From positions 1 through 27,399 of the forward strand of contig JWZX01002686.1 of assembly GCA_001275005.1 (NCBI GenBank): a DNA stretch of 27,399 nt. The letters are read 5' to 3'. The notes below the pieces were generated by a model, which saw only the letters and a list, made by a program, of their open reading frames with translations, was not told the origin of the DNA and made no database searches. The first letter of the stretch is position 1, and every line of letters starts with the position of its first letter. Both the position numbers and the translations under genes were made by a program. Positions 18,543 to 27,399 of the stretch are shown in pieces. The DNA is from Chrysochromulina tobinii. Its lineage: Eukaryota > Haptophyta > Prymnesiales > Chrysochromulinaceae.

Positions 18543-19547
18543 TCACTCGCTCTCTCGCGGCCCGACGATGTGCGGCATCATGTGGTCCACCCACAGGTCG
18601 AAGACGGCCTGCGCCACCGACTCGTACTTGGGCAGCCGCGAGAGGCGGTGCCCGACGAGCAGCATCCGCACCGCATACGCGCGCGCAGCGTCTGGGAAGA
18701 GCTCGTGCGTCGCGCGGCTCCACGGCGCTGCCGCCTTGAGTACAAGCGCCGCCGCCGAGCCCTCGGCCGCCTCGCCCGTGGCGTGCAGCTCACGCGCGAG
18801 CGAGAGTGGCGTGGGGTCGCCGGGTGCGGCGGCGGCGAGGATTGAGTCGCCGTTTCGGAGGAGGGCGTGGGCGCGGGCGGCGGGGATGATGGTGAGGTGG
18901 TGGAGCGGTGTTGTCCACTTGCGGGAGGTGATGAGCCAGGCGGCGATTTCGGGGCGGCCCTGGAACGTTGCCCGTTCCTCCGCCGTCCACTTGGTTCTGT
19001 CGATGGTGAAGGTGCGCACGGCGCCGTATGAGGAGAGGAGCTGGGTCAAGGCAAGGTAGCCGAGGACGCAGGCGGCGCTCATCGGCGTGATGTCGTGATT
19101 GGTGCGCTTGTTCACATCGGCACCGTGCTCGAGGAGCACGGTGGCGATCTCGAGGTGGTTGCAGATGCTAGCCCACGCCAGCGCTGAATAGCCGTTCACG
19201 CCGACCTTATTGACATCCGCACCCTCGGCGAGCACGCTCCGCACCTCGGCGCTGTGGCCAAGCATGGCCGCTTCGACCAGCGGCGGCTCACAATCATCCT
19301 CATCCCAACACATAACATATATGTTTGCACCAAGCTCGTCAACATAGCTTGGTGCAAACAGCTCGTCAGCCATCTCGGTACCATCTTGGTTGAAGGGCAG
19401 CGCCGTGCAGCCGATCTCGTCGACCTGGTCGATGTCCGCACCCTCGGCGAGCACTCGCTGCACCTCGGCGACGCTGCGCGCTGCGCGCTTCGGCGCGGTA
19501 TCTTTCCTGTAAGCCCGCGCAAAGCATGCCGCAATACAGGAAAACAT
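18543..19547 (-). CDS. Ankyrin-repeat protein, 334 aa
   Basis: A single-exon gene. Ankyrin repeats lie in the first 170 residues: VQRVLAEGADIDQVDEIGCTAL, then EAAMLGHSAEVRSVLAEGAD, SALAWASICNHLEIATVLLEHGAD and TPMSAACVLGYLALTQLL, with the typical GADVN turns. Between the first and second repeats is an in-frame insertion of about 36 residues (NQDGTEMADELF onward) that breaks the ankyrin pattern and contains a perfect DNA hairpin. The C-terminal half (TPLHHLTIIPAARAHALLR, SLARELHATGEAAEGSAA, PWSRATHELFPDAARA, LLVGHRLS) resembles a group of ankyrin proteins I associate with haptophyte genomes; that is from memory and unchecked. Role: protein-protein interaction, partner unknown. The frame is open to a GTG at 19550, but ATG at 19547 is the natural start. 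Confidence 0.85.
   Translation of the reverse strand: MFSCIAACFARAYRKDTAPKRAARSVAEVQRVLAEGADIDQVDEIGCTALPFNQDGTEMADELFAPSYVDELGANIYVMCWDEDDCEPPLVEAAMLGHSAEVRSVLAEGADVNKVGVNGYSALAWASICNHLEIATVLLEHGADVNKRTNHDITPMSAACVLGYLALTQLLSSYGAVRTFTIDRTKWTAEERATFQGRPEIAAWLITSRKWTTPLHHLTIIPAARAHALLRNGDSILAAAAPGDPTPLSLARELHATGEAAEGSAAALVLKAAAPWSRATHELFPDAARAYAVRMLLVGHRLSRLPKYESVAQAVFDLWVDHMMPHIVGPRESE
19322..19360. repeat. Perfect 15-bp inverted repeat inside the ankyrin gene
   Basis: TGTTTGCACCAAGCT at 19322-19336 is followed, after nine bases, by its exact reverse complement at 19346-19360. It lies in the AT-richer insertion that splits the ankyrin repeats and stays in frame. Confidence 0.92.
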
Positions 19548-20039
19548 CACGTGACCGCCGCGGTACCGACCGGGCTGATGACGCCCGTAGGCTGCCGCTA
19601 TGTCGCAAGACGCGGGGGAATCAGGATCTCGAATCGACCCTCTTCTCCCCTACCTAATCAGCGATTTCCCCGAGTTCCACAAGCATGCATGCCAACGGCA
19701 TATCGAATAGAGTTACCCTCGGCGCTCCGCCGGCCTCGTGTGGCGCCCTCGTGGGCGCGAGGCACTCATGGTGACTGGAACGAAAGTCAAAGTGCTTCGC
19801 TTTCTTAATTTTTGGGGTTGCGAAGGCCGCCGAAGAGCATGCCGAAGAGACATGAGTGTCACTCCTCAAACAAGAAACGTTCATCATTTGTACTTTCAGC
19901 TGTTTCCGTACGAGCCATACCCGTTGCGGGCCATCGCGCGCATCCGATCCTAATTTGTCGATGGCGAACCCATCTCTCATTCTCTCTCACCGCAGTCCTG
20001 GACCTGGTGGCTGCTGCTCGCTCGCGCTCGCGCGTCTCT
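19548..20039. other. Intergenic: promoter of ankyrin gene and 3' flank of NCA2 gene
   Basis: The ankyrin gene starts at the left edge on the - strand, so its promoter is within this 492-base stretch. The NCA2-like gene ends at the right edge. The sequence is less GC-rich than its neighbours, with a T-run near 19805-19815. Frames of 70-190 codons lack bias and domains. Nothing else seen. Confidence 0.5.
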
Positions 20040-22191
20040 TCACCTCCGGTCGATGCCATGCATCCCTGGGAAGTGGCGCGCGCCGGCGGCCGCCGCGCCT
20101 CCGCCCACGAGCAGCGCGGGCTGCGTGCGGTAGATGCGCTGCAGCACCTGCAGCTTGCCCTCGCAGTCGTACTGCTCAGACTCGAGATCCTCGAGATCTT
20201 CGAAGAGCGAGATGCGCTCTCCGGGCTCGAGCAGAGCGCGATGGCGCTCGAGCGTCTGGCGCAGCACATGCAGCGAGATGACCAGCAGGCCCGTGTCCAC
20301 CTCGCTCAGCCGCACGAGGGCCGGCCGCCCTGTGGGGAATACGGCCGCCCCCGTCGACTCCGGCGCCGTAGCGGGCGCATGCATCGATAGAGCGGAGCGC
20401 GGGAACGCCGTCGTGAGCGCGGGCGTCCCTGGCATCGGAAGCGCCGGTAGTGGTAGTGGTATCGCCGGTAGTGGCAGTGGTATCGCCGGCGTGCCGACCG
20501 TGTCAGCAGGCGCCGTCTTGGGCGGAATCGTCTTGAGCGACGGGCGAGTGGGGAGGGGTGGCGGCGCGGCCTGCAGCGAGCGCGCCCGTGCAAGCGAGCG
20601 CAACAAGAGCCTCTCGGTATCACGCATCACAGTACGCAGCTGCATCACAAGCGAGCGGCGCGAGCGGCGGCGCGAGAAGAGGAGCTTGCCCGCGAGCTTA
20701 CGGAGCACCACGAGCGTCGAGCCGATTGCGAGCGCGCCAGGCAGCAGTGCGGACATCGAGGCGGTGAAGAAGTTTTGACGAAGCAGCGTGTCCATCGCAC
20801 TCATCTGACGCAGGAGCTCCCGCTTCATGTACTGCGTCTGGATGATGAGCAGCTGTAGCAGCGGGCCCTGCAGCAACGTGTGGGCGAGAGGCGGGGATGG
20901 CGGTTGTAATGGTATGCGGCAACGTGGGGGCGAGCGGCGAGGCCACCAGGGGCGATCAGAGGCGATCAGAGGCGATCAGAGGCGATCAGTGGCGTAGACA
21001 GAGGCGCGGGCAGAGGCGCAGACAAAGGCCATCAGAGGCCATCCCACCTGGAGGCCCAGATGAGGGACGCAATCAAAGGCCATCAGAGGCCATCAGAGGC
21101 CATCCCACCTGGAGCATGTTGTACGCGGGCGAGGCCATCTGCTGTGCGAACAGCGCACTCATCGCCGCCATGGAGCCCTCAATCTCATTCTCCGTCATCG
21201 TGCCTAAATTGGCCATGCCTCGCTCCTCACCATTGCCTAAATTGGCAGCTGCGCCCATCGGCATGCCGAGGGAAGCGTTGAGCACGCGGGCGAGGGGCGA
21301 GACGACGGCGGCGGCGGCGGCGGCGGCGGCGCGGCTCGCGGCCTCCGTAATCCCCGCGGCCCCCGAGTCCCGCCGCCGCAGTCCGGCAGCGTCCGCCCCT
21401 GCCGCCGCGGCGCGTACGCTAATCGGCAAGGCGGCGCCCGCCGCCGCCGCCGCCGCCGCCTGTGCAGCCGCTGCGTCGGCGGCCGCCTCGGCGGCAACAG
21501 CCTCCAGTTGGGCGCCCCACGTCTCGTGGAACTCGCGCACTAGGGAGCGCAAGAGGGCGTCCGCGTCGGAGAGCTGCTGCGGGTCGGACACCTGCAGGTA
21601 CTGCCGGTGCACGAGCTCGCGCCAGATCAGACGGCCGGGCGCCCACACGTGTTCGCGCCAAAAGGAAAGCAACGAGACGCGCAGTCCGAGCGCCGAGCGG
21701 CGCACGAAGGCGGCGAACGAGGGCGAGTTGAGGAGCGCGACGCCCACGACGACGCTCCCACACAAGGAGAGTGTGTAGTGGTGCCAGTGGCGCAGTAGGT
21801 GGGTCGGCTCGAGCAACGGCGTGAGCTGCGCGCTGGCCGCGTCGAGTACGGGTGCACACCGGCGGCTCACGCGTCGTAGCGGCGCGGCCACTTCGAGGGC
21901 AGACATACTCGGAGTGAGCGCCAACCGCGGCGAGTCGTCCGCGAGTCCCATGTTTGGGTCGACGCTTGCACCGGTGGGAGCGTTACTGCGGCTGCGACGT
22001 CCTGTCGCCGCCGCCGCCGCTTGCGACGCCGCGGCCGCCGCAGCGGCGGCGGCGGCGGCGGTCGCTGCATAGGCGTACGAGGCGGTACTGCTCTCAAGGA
22101 AGAGAAGTGAAGTGGATAGTTGTCGGCGCAGAGTGTGGGGAATGGTCTCGCGAAGCAAAGAGAAGATTGGGGTGGTCGAGCGCTCGTGCGT

Positions 22192-22240
<49 letters not shown>

Positions 22241-23865
22241 GGCGGAGGTTGCTGCAGCTGCGGCGTCGGCGGCGGCGACGGTTGTGGCGCCGTCGGTGGC
22301 GGCCGCAATGGCGACGGGCGCATGGGTGACGGGCGCTGCTCTGCCCCTCTTGCGTGCTCCTCACGAGGTAGCTGCCTTATTTGGGCGTGCTCCTCCGGCT
22401 GCTGCTGCCTAATTTGGTCGTGCTGCTCCTCGTGCAGCAGCAGCACCAGGGAGCGAGCATCATCGAGATCCTCGACGGCGGGTGGCGTCCACGGCGGCAC
22501 GCTTGCGATGCTCTCCGTGCGATGAGTACTGTTGGCGGCGGCGGGGGGATGGGTGGGATGGGCGGCGTTCGTGGTGCCAGTGGTGGCCGCGGCGGTGGCG
22601 GCAGTGGTGGCGCCGGCAGGTACGGCGCTGTGCTCGGCGCTGTGCTCGGCGACGAGCATGGCGACGAGGTTGATCGCCTCCGAAACGGCGGCACGCAGGG
22701 TTTCGTCACTCTCGGCGTGGTCCAGCGCCGAGAGGCAGTGGCGTAGGCGCCCGATGCGGCGCGCGAGTCGAAGCAGCTGCTGCGTGAGGCCTTGCAGCGT
22801 CGTCTCGAGCACGCGCAGAGGCGCGCTCCACGACGCGTGCGGACCGGCGCCCACGACGGCGTCGCCTCGGCAGAGCGGCCCGTGGCGCAGCCAGTGGCGC
22901 GGCCCGCACCAGATGAGGTAGCTCGTCGGTCTGCGCCGCTGCCCGAGCCACCACTCGCGCGCCTGTGCCGCCTGGATCGAGAGCTCGATGAGGCGTAGCA
23001 GCCACCAGCGCAGCAGGCCGAGGCTCACGCGCCCTAGCAGCACCCACCTGGGACCGGAATGTGGCAATCAGTGGACAATGGATTGCAATCAGTGGCAATC
23101 ACCTGGGACCGGAACGTGGCAGACTCGGCACTCAGCGGCACTGAGCGGCACTGAGCGGCACTGAGCGGCACTGAGCGGCACTCAGTGGCACTCAGAGTTC
23201 ATCGGCTCTCCTTCATCGCAATCAGCAGGCACCCACCGAAGTCCTTCGAGGTGTGCACGCTCGGTGTCAGTCGGCTCGGCGGCCTCGACCGCAGCACGCA
23301 GCTCCTCCTCCTCGGATGCATGCAGCTCCTCCTCGACCTCCTCGAGTGTCGATTCCACACTACGAGAGAGCCGGCGCTCCCGGGGGCTGCCCCGAGTGGC
23401 GGACGACGGCTGCTGTGGCAATAGTTGCGGCGGCGGCGGCTGGTGTGGCGATGGCGGCGATGAGGAGCCTTGGTGCAGATCGAGAAGCGTGGCCATGCTC
23501 GTTGCGGACCAGAGCCTTCGAGCCTTGCTCAGCGGCGACGAGAGCGTGCTCAAGAGGGCCTCGCCTGACTCGACCATCCCGGAGAGCGACGGCACCGACT
23601 GCGAGCGGCTCGGGTTTCGCCTCAGCCGGCTGAGAGTGCTGAAGTCTGCCTCGGCCGCGGCCGCTACGAGAGCTTCGTGATGCTCCTCGAAGTGTTGCCA
23701 TCGCTCCAGCAGCATCTCAACCTCGGCTGGCTGCTCTGCTGGTGCCGAGAGCAGGCTGCGCAGGCTCGCCTCGAGCGCACGGCAGCTAAGCGACGCACCC
23801 CGCGGCAGCGGCTCCGGGGCGATGGATTCAATGTGCTCCGAGACGTCCAAGAAGGTGCGGACCAT
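20040..23865 (-). CDS. NCA2: NCA2-family mitochondrial protein, three exons
   Basis: Exons 23865-23237, 23047-21109 and 20867-20040 give 1131 residues. In yeast, NCA2 is a mitochondrial membrane protein needed for normal expression of ATP synthase subunits 6 and 8. Conserved NCA2 blocks are present in order: FWREHVWAPGRLIWREL and DADALLRSLVREF (about 665-710), GPLLQLLIIQTQYMKRELL with SAMDTLLRQN (857-888), a membrane segment ALLPGALAIGSTLVVL, and VDTGLLVISLHVLRQTL then LFEDLEDLE near the C terminus. A first membrane segment lies before the FWREH block. Splices are GT-AG. Intron 1 joins GLR to WVLLGRV in phase 2, and intron 2 joins NMLQ to GPLLQ in phase 0. The middle exon is swollen by poly-Pro, poly-Ala and poly-Gln/Thr runs, making the protein much longer than yeast NCA2. 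Start ATG 23865 is the first in frame. Confidence 0.9.
20868..21108 (-). repeat. NCA2 intron 2, tandem repeats with copied donor site
   Basis: The 241-base intron has four copies of the 10-base unit GGCGATCAGA (20950-20989, + strand) and several AGGCCATCAG units (21025-21100). The donor region CTCCAG|GTGGGATGG is repeated almost perfectly 61 bases inside the intron, where the second GT is at 21047 (sense G). Confidence 0.88.
22191..22246. repeat. GGC triplet tract coding for poly-Pro in NCA2
   Basis: About 18 GGC units read as CCG (Pro) on the sense strand. Poly-Ala tracts of the same kind lie at 21304-21330, 21436-21458 and 22040-22065. All stay in frame, within the non-conserved part of the middle exon. 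Confidence 0.88.
23048..23236 (-). repeat. NCA2 intron 1, tandem repeats with copied acceptor site
   Basis: The 189-base intron has five copies of a 10-base unit (GGCACTGAGC / GGCACTCAGC, + strand) at about 23138-23192. The acceptor region (CCTGGGACCGGAA on the + strand) appears at 23047-23060 and again at 23102-23115. The intron begins GTGGGTGCCTGCT and the next exon begins GTGGGTGCTGCT, so the intron is flanked by a direct repeat. Confidence 0.88.
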
Positions 23866-24059
23866 TTCGTGGACCGTTCGTGAACACTAGGACGCGCTGT
23901 GAAGGAGTTCAGCACCATTTATATAATCCCTTTTTATCCATAACGTTCCACGTCGTCCTTACGTGGGGACGTCATGAAAAGTCAACCTTTTTTGGGGTGA
24001 ACAGTGGGTGAACGCGGAGCCTGCAACCCCCGTCTCGCAGGTCTGGTTGCAGCAGTGAC
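23866..24059. promoter_or_regulatory. Divergent promoter region of NCA2 and BTB genes
   Basis: A 194-base gap between two divergent starts. It contains an AT-rich patch (ATTTATATAATCC, about 23919) about 50 bases upstream of the NCA2 start and a T-run (CAACCTTTTTTGGGG) at 23984-23997, about 65 bases upstream of the BTB start. Promoter function is inferred from orientation. Confidence 0.5.
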
Positions 24060-24704
24060 ATGATGGACGATGACCTGGTGACGCTCATGCACGGCACGAC
24101 GCATTGGCTGGTACGAGCATCGACCCTGCGAAACTGCTCCGCCGTCCTCGACTCCATGCTTCGCGACAGTGACCACACGCAGCCCAGAATCATGCACATG
24201 AACGATGTCGACGAGAGCAGCGTCGACGCTTTCGTGAGGGTGGCAAAGCTGTCCAGCTACGACTCGAGAGACGGCTTTCCCTCTGTGGACACACTTTCGA
24301 AGCTCACCGTAGATGCGATGCCTCTCGTGCACAAGTACGATTGCACCTCGCTCCTGCAGATGCTCAAGTTTGTTCAGCAGAAAAAGCCCGACGCACAGGG
24401 AATCATGAGCATCGTGAGCCACGAGCCAGAGTCCATCGCGTGGATCAACGACGACTCGATGCTGCTGTGCCTCTTGAAGAACATCTTTCACGACAAGTAT
24501 GACGGCATACAGTCCGAGAGGTTGGCCAATGTGGCGGATTGGCCACCCGCTCTTCTGACCAAATTGTTCTCGTACACGATGTTTGACCTCGAGCTCAGAG
24601 ACTTGGAGATGCTGCGTGCTCCATTCGCAAGTCTCGCATTGGAGTGCAGCGACGTCCAAAAAAAACCGAGACCTCGAGCTCGCAGATCTGGCAACCATGG
24701 CTGA
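24060..24704 (+). CDS. BTB/POZ-like protein, 214 aa, possible frameshift near its end
   Basis: The N-terminal 110 residues follow a BTB/POZ pattern: DLVTLMHGTTHWLVRASTL (strand and first helix), CSAVLDSMLRD, then MHMNDVDESSVDAFVRVAKL and LVHKYDCTSLLQMLKFV. BTB domains dimerise and often recruit substrates to CUL3 ubiquitin ligases. The rest is helical with no second known domain. Near the end, after a run of eight A (24658-24665), the frame ends in a basic tail KPRPRARRSG. The +1 frame from the same point reads NRDLELADLATMADIQ and stays open to 24807, repeating the upstream FDLELRDLEML. The true C terminus may therefore be the longer one. ATG at 24060 and ATG at 24063 are both possible starts. 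BTB assignment is moderate. Confidence 0.72.
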   Translation: MMDDDLVTLMHGTTHWLVRASTLRNCSAVLDSMLRDSDHTQPRIMHMNDVDESSVDAFVRVAKLSSYDSRDGFPSVDTLSKLTVDAMPLVHKYDCTSLLQMLKFVQQKKPDAQGIMSIVSHEPESIAWINDDSMLLCLLKNIFHDKYDGIQSERLANVADWPPALLTKLFSYTMFDLELRDLEMLRAPFASLALECSDVQKKPRPRARRSGNHG

Positions 24705-25263
24705 CATTCAGGCTGACATGGCACCACGAGAGCCCTTGACGGTGAAGACGCTCTTTCAGGATGGCGTCATCGCATGGCGATCGGAGAGCCGCTGTCACGG
24801 AACATGACGACGGCGTGTGAGTGCGTTTGTGGGCGCTGCGCGGCTTCTAAACGCGGCTGCACCCCCCGCGCGGCATGGTCACAAGTCAGTCGCTCACTAA
24901 CGTGAAGTCAAGCGACCTAGTCTCTCTTCAGCCGAGCCGCGCGTAAGGACGGCAAGCGCATCATAGATCATTTCCGGTAGTATGACTACTGTACATGTAG
25001 ACCGCCCAGTAGCCGAACGTACCCTGTTACTAGCGTGTGACCGCGTGACGTCCTAAATCAAATAAAAACACTACTCTGACATACAACTAGCGTGTACTGA
25101 CCCAACCGAGCGCCAACCCGTGCGGCCTAGTACCGTTGGTACAATATTGACCCCTACGGCCTACAAACTACACTGTACGCATTTCCTGGCAGGGGATGTG
25201 GCTCGTGTCTCTCGTCTCGTCTCGCGTGTATGATCGGCAGGGCAGAGAGCCCAGTACTCAAAG
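24705..25263. other. Convergent intergenic region, AT-richer
   Basis: Lies between the BTB-like gene (+) and the coiled-coil gene (-), so it holds two 3' ends. Bases up to 24807 may still code if the BTB frame shifts. The stretch 24960-25200 is among the lowest in GC of the window, with AAATAAAAACAC near 25060 and small dyads such as TACCGTTGGTA. I checked by eye for tRNA-like loops and saw none. Confidence 0.5.
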
Positions 25264-25766
25264 CTACGCACTCAGCGCCTCCTCTGAGTAGGCTAAGTTG
25301 GGCGTCGCTCCGACGGCCCCTCGCCTCGTCGGCGCGAGCGGCACGGCCGGCTCCCCCTGCAGCCGCTCGTCCTGCAGCCGCTCGTCCTGCAGCTCACCCG
25401 CCGCCACCTCGCGCACGATGGCAATGGAGCGCAGCGCCTCGCCCTCGGGCAGCGCGAAGCACTCCGCTGTGGACAGTTCGGGGAAGGCCCCGGCCGGTAA
25501 TGTGGCGCCCGCACCGCTCGCGCTCAGGTGCAGCAGGTGGTGGAAGCGCGTGCCGCCGTACAAGTGCAGCCGCCACGGCGGCCGCTCCGTCAGCCGCTCG
25601 GCGCTCTCCGCGGGGTAGCCGTCAATAAGGAGGTAGGCGGGCGTCTCATTCACACCGGCGAGGGCCTCGCGAGGCACACTGTGGGGCCCGTCGGCACGAA
25701 GCACGATGTCGTTGTACGAGTACAGAGAGATGCGTGCGGAACCGCTAAAGAGCGTCTCGAAACGCA

Positions 25767-25830
<64 letters not shown>

Positions 25831-27378
25831 ATGAGAACAGGAAGGCGCGCCAGGCGGTTGAGTGTGAAGTGTGAAGTGTGAAGGCGCGCCAGGCAGTTGA
25901 TGACGGGAGCGCTCAGGCCGGCGTTGACGAGGAGGTGGCGTGCGCGGCTGCGGCATGCCTGGTGACGGGCGCGACGGCGACAACGGCTCGCCATCGAGCC
26001 GCTCCCCTCTCTGCTCGGCATGCAAGTGCTCACCGCGGCGCACCTCGCCATCGAGCCGCTCGCCCCGCCGGCGCCTCTCTCGCAAGTACACGCCGCCAAC
26101 AGGCGTGACGAAACGATGGACGAAACGGCGCGACGGAGGGCGCTCGATGGGCGTCGGCATCCCGCGTGGTGGTCGGCGGTCGCTCTCGAGCGGCAGATCG
26201 TGCGAAGAGAGCTTTGCCTGGGAGGCCGGCACGAGGTGCAGGGGGATGATGCGCGTCCTCGTGGGCGCCTCGGAGGCCGGCACCGCCACGGCACGCGATC
26301 TCGCGGCGGAGCTCGCGGATCTCGCGGCGGAGCTCGCGGCGGATCTCGCGGAAGGTGAGATCGCGGCGGGCGGCGTGCTCCACGAAGTGCTCTCGGGCGA
26401 CGTCTCGGGCGACGTGTGTGAGCCGCCCGATGCCGAGGAGGTGAAAGAGGAGAGGGAGGGCGAGGCCACCGGCGTGGCGGCCTGCCGGCGAATGCGCCGC
26501 GCCGGCCTGGGCGCCGTGCCGAGCGCCGGCTTGGGTGTGCCTGCAGCGCGCGCGCGAGAAAGGGCACGATCGCCGACGGCGCTGATCGCGTCGATCGTTC
26601 CGGCGTCGAGCGCCGTGTCGAGCGCGGGCGTGAGGAAGGCGGAGGCGCACTCGCCCATGGTGACCTTGAGGCTCTGGAAAAGGCGCCGCTGCTCGAGCGC
26701 CGTCTCGAGCGCCGAGCTCAGCTGCTTATCGAGGGCGCGACGCTCACGCAGCTGCTCGAGCGCGCTGTGTTGGGCGTCGTGGAGCGCGGCGAGCTCGTTC
26801 TCGAGCACGAGGGCCTTGTGCTCCGCCGCGAGCTTGTCGGACGTGAGCTCTTTGAGCGTGTGGGTGGCTTGGCGAATGGTCTGCTCCACGACTGCAGTCG
26901 CGTCCACGCTAGGCGCCGTGCCGAGCGAGGGCGAGAGGCGCGAGGGAGAGACCTTCTTTGGCGAGGCGCCGCGGCTGCCGAGGGCGCGGACGGGCGAGGG
27001 CGCCGTGCCGAGCGTGGGCGAGCCGCCGGAGGCCTCGTGCTCGATACGGCGCTCGTGCTCCATCTCCTGCGCCAGGGGCTCGATACGGCGCTCCAGGTGC
27101 TCGATACGGCGCTCGTGCTCCATCTCCTGCGCTAGGGTGGCGTTGCGCCGCTGCAGGTGCTCGATACGGCGCTCGGCCAGCTGGACCGCGCGCGCCGCGA
27201 GATCGAGCTCACGGCGCAGCTCGTCGGCGGTGGACGCGCTCGACGCAGCGCCCGCATCGAAGCGCCCGAGCTTGTGCACGTATGGCGCCGTGCTGAGCGG
27301 GGCGGCCGCGCCCGAGATGGAGGGTGAGGGCGCCGAGCCGGGCGCCGCGGGAGCACTTGGTGCCCGCGGCGGCGCCAT
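25264..27378 (-). CDS. Coiled-coil and poly-proline protein, possibly 5'-partial
   Basis: The frame gives 704 residues from the ATG at 27378, but it stays open to the window edge, so the true start may lie outside. The N-terminal third is coiled coil: ELRRELDLAARAVQLAERRIEHL, with repeated ERRIEHL heptads (about 50-115), and a second coil at about 160-240 (ELAALHDAQHSALEQLRERR). The middle is disordered, Ser/Pro/Arg-rich, with the short motif L(G/S)TAP four times. A poly-Pro run of over 20 residues (25766-25829) precedes a C-terminal part of about 170 residues. That part looks folded, with RISLYSYNDIVLRADG, AYLLIDGYPAES and WRLHLYGGTRFHHLLHL, and may be a small beta-rich domain. I recognise no family. 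The end carries a duplicated LQDER unit. Cytoskeletal or scaffold function is only a guess. Confidence 0.68.
25766..25829. repeat. GGC triplet tract coding for poly-Pro
   Basis: An almost pure run of about 21 GGC units reads CCG (Pro) in the coiled-coil gene on the - strand. Immediately after (25859-25885) is a duplicated AGTGTGAAGTGTGAAG segment, with GGCGCGCCAGGC on both sides. Confidence 0.9.
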
Positions 27379-27399
27379 CAAGTGGAGGCGCGCGAGGCA

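Noticed and set aside
20950-20989. Possible CRISPR array from regular repeats
   Set aside because: Units are 10 bases and contiguous, with no spacers, and lie inside a eukaryotic intron. The same applies to 23138-23192.
20897-21778. 293-codon + strand frame with repeated RSEAIRGH-like peptides
   Set aside because: It runs through NCA2 intron 2 repeats and antisense to its middle exon; NCA2 motifs support the - strand.
24840-25200. tRNA or other small RNA in the AT-richer intergenic region
   Set aside because: No T-loop GTTCRA with matching stems was found by eye; a covariance-model scan would be decisive.

Overview
The window is nuclear DNA from a GC-rich eukaryote with compact, intron-poor genes. 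The best fit is a unicellular alga with a secondary plastid, most likely a haptophyte. The reasons are a plastid terminal oxidase carrying an ER-type signal peptide before its transit-like region, strong G/C preference at third codon positions, Ala/Pro-rich low-complexity proteins, and an ankyrin protein whose C-terminal half resembles a family I associate with haptophytes. The lineage call is inference; no search was possible.

Layout from left to right. Bases 1-1280 hold no gene I can support, but begin with a phased repeat. A small putative secreted protein lies at 1281-1592 (+). A plastid terminal oxidase (2610-4235, -) and a three-exon Rab1/YPT1 GTPase (4559-5637, -) follow. Divergent from Rab1 is an EF-hand protein (5936-6919, +). 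A sigma-like glutathione S-transferase (7805-8503, -) faces away from a long low-complexity protein (9074-12367, +) whose frame changes twice. Next come a SPO11/TOP6A-type protein (12604-14145, +) and a two-exon SFI1-like protein with about 23 Trp repeats (14354-18109, +). The right side has an ankyrin protein (18543-19547, -), a three-exon NCA2-family mitochondrial protein (20040-23865, -), a BTB-like protein (24060-24704, +) and a coiled-coil/poly-proline protein (25264-27378, -) that may run off the window.

The genes do not form a pathway. They are a random-looking neighbourhood: plastid redox, ER-Golgi traffic, calcium sensing, detoxification, meiotic recombination, centrin scaffolding and mitochondrial regulation. 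SPO11 and SFI1-like sit side by side in the same orientation, but nothing shows co-regulation.

The most interesting signal is in the introns. Five introns could be placed with exact GT-AG borders, and four of them are built from short tandem repeats. In three of those four, one authentic splice site is copied almost exactly inside the intron, as a competing site or a mutated decoy. This suggests introns that arise or grow by tandem duplication across an exon-intron border. Other signals are a 26-bp perfect palindrome, a divergent promoter with a TTGAC array and repeated CTGTCATCG motifs, and a perfect 15-bp hairpin inside the ankyrin gene.
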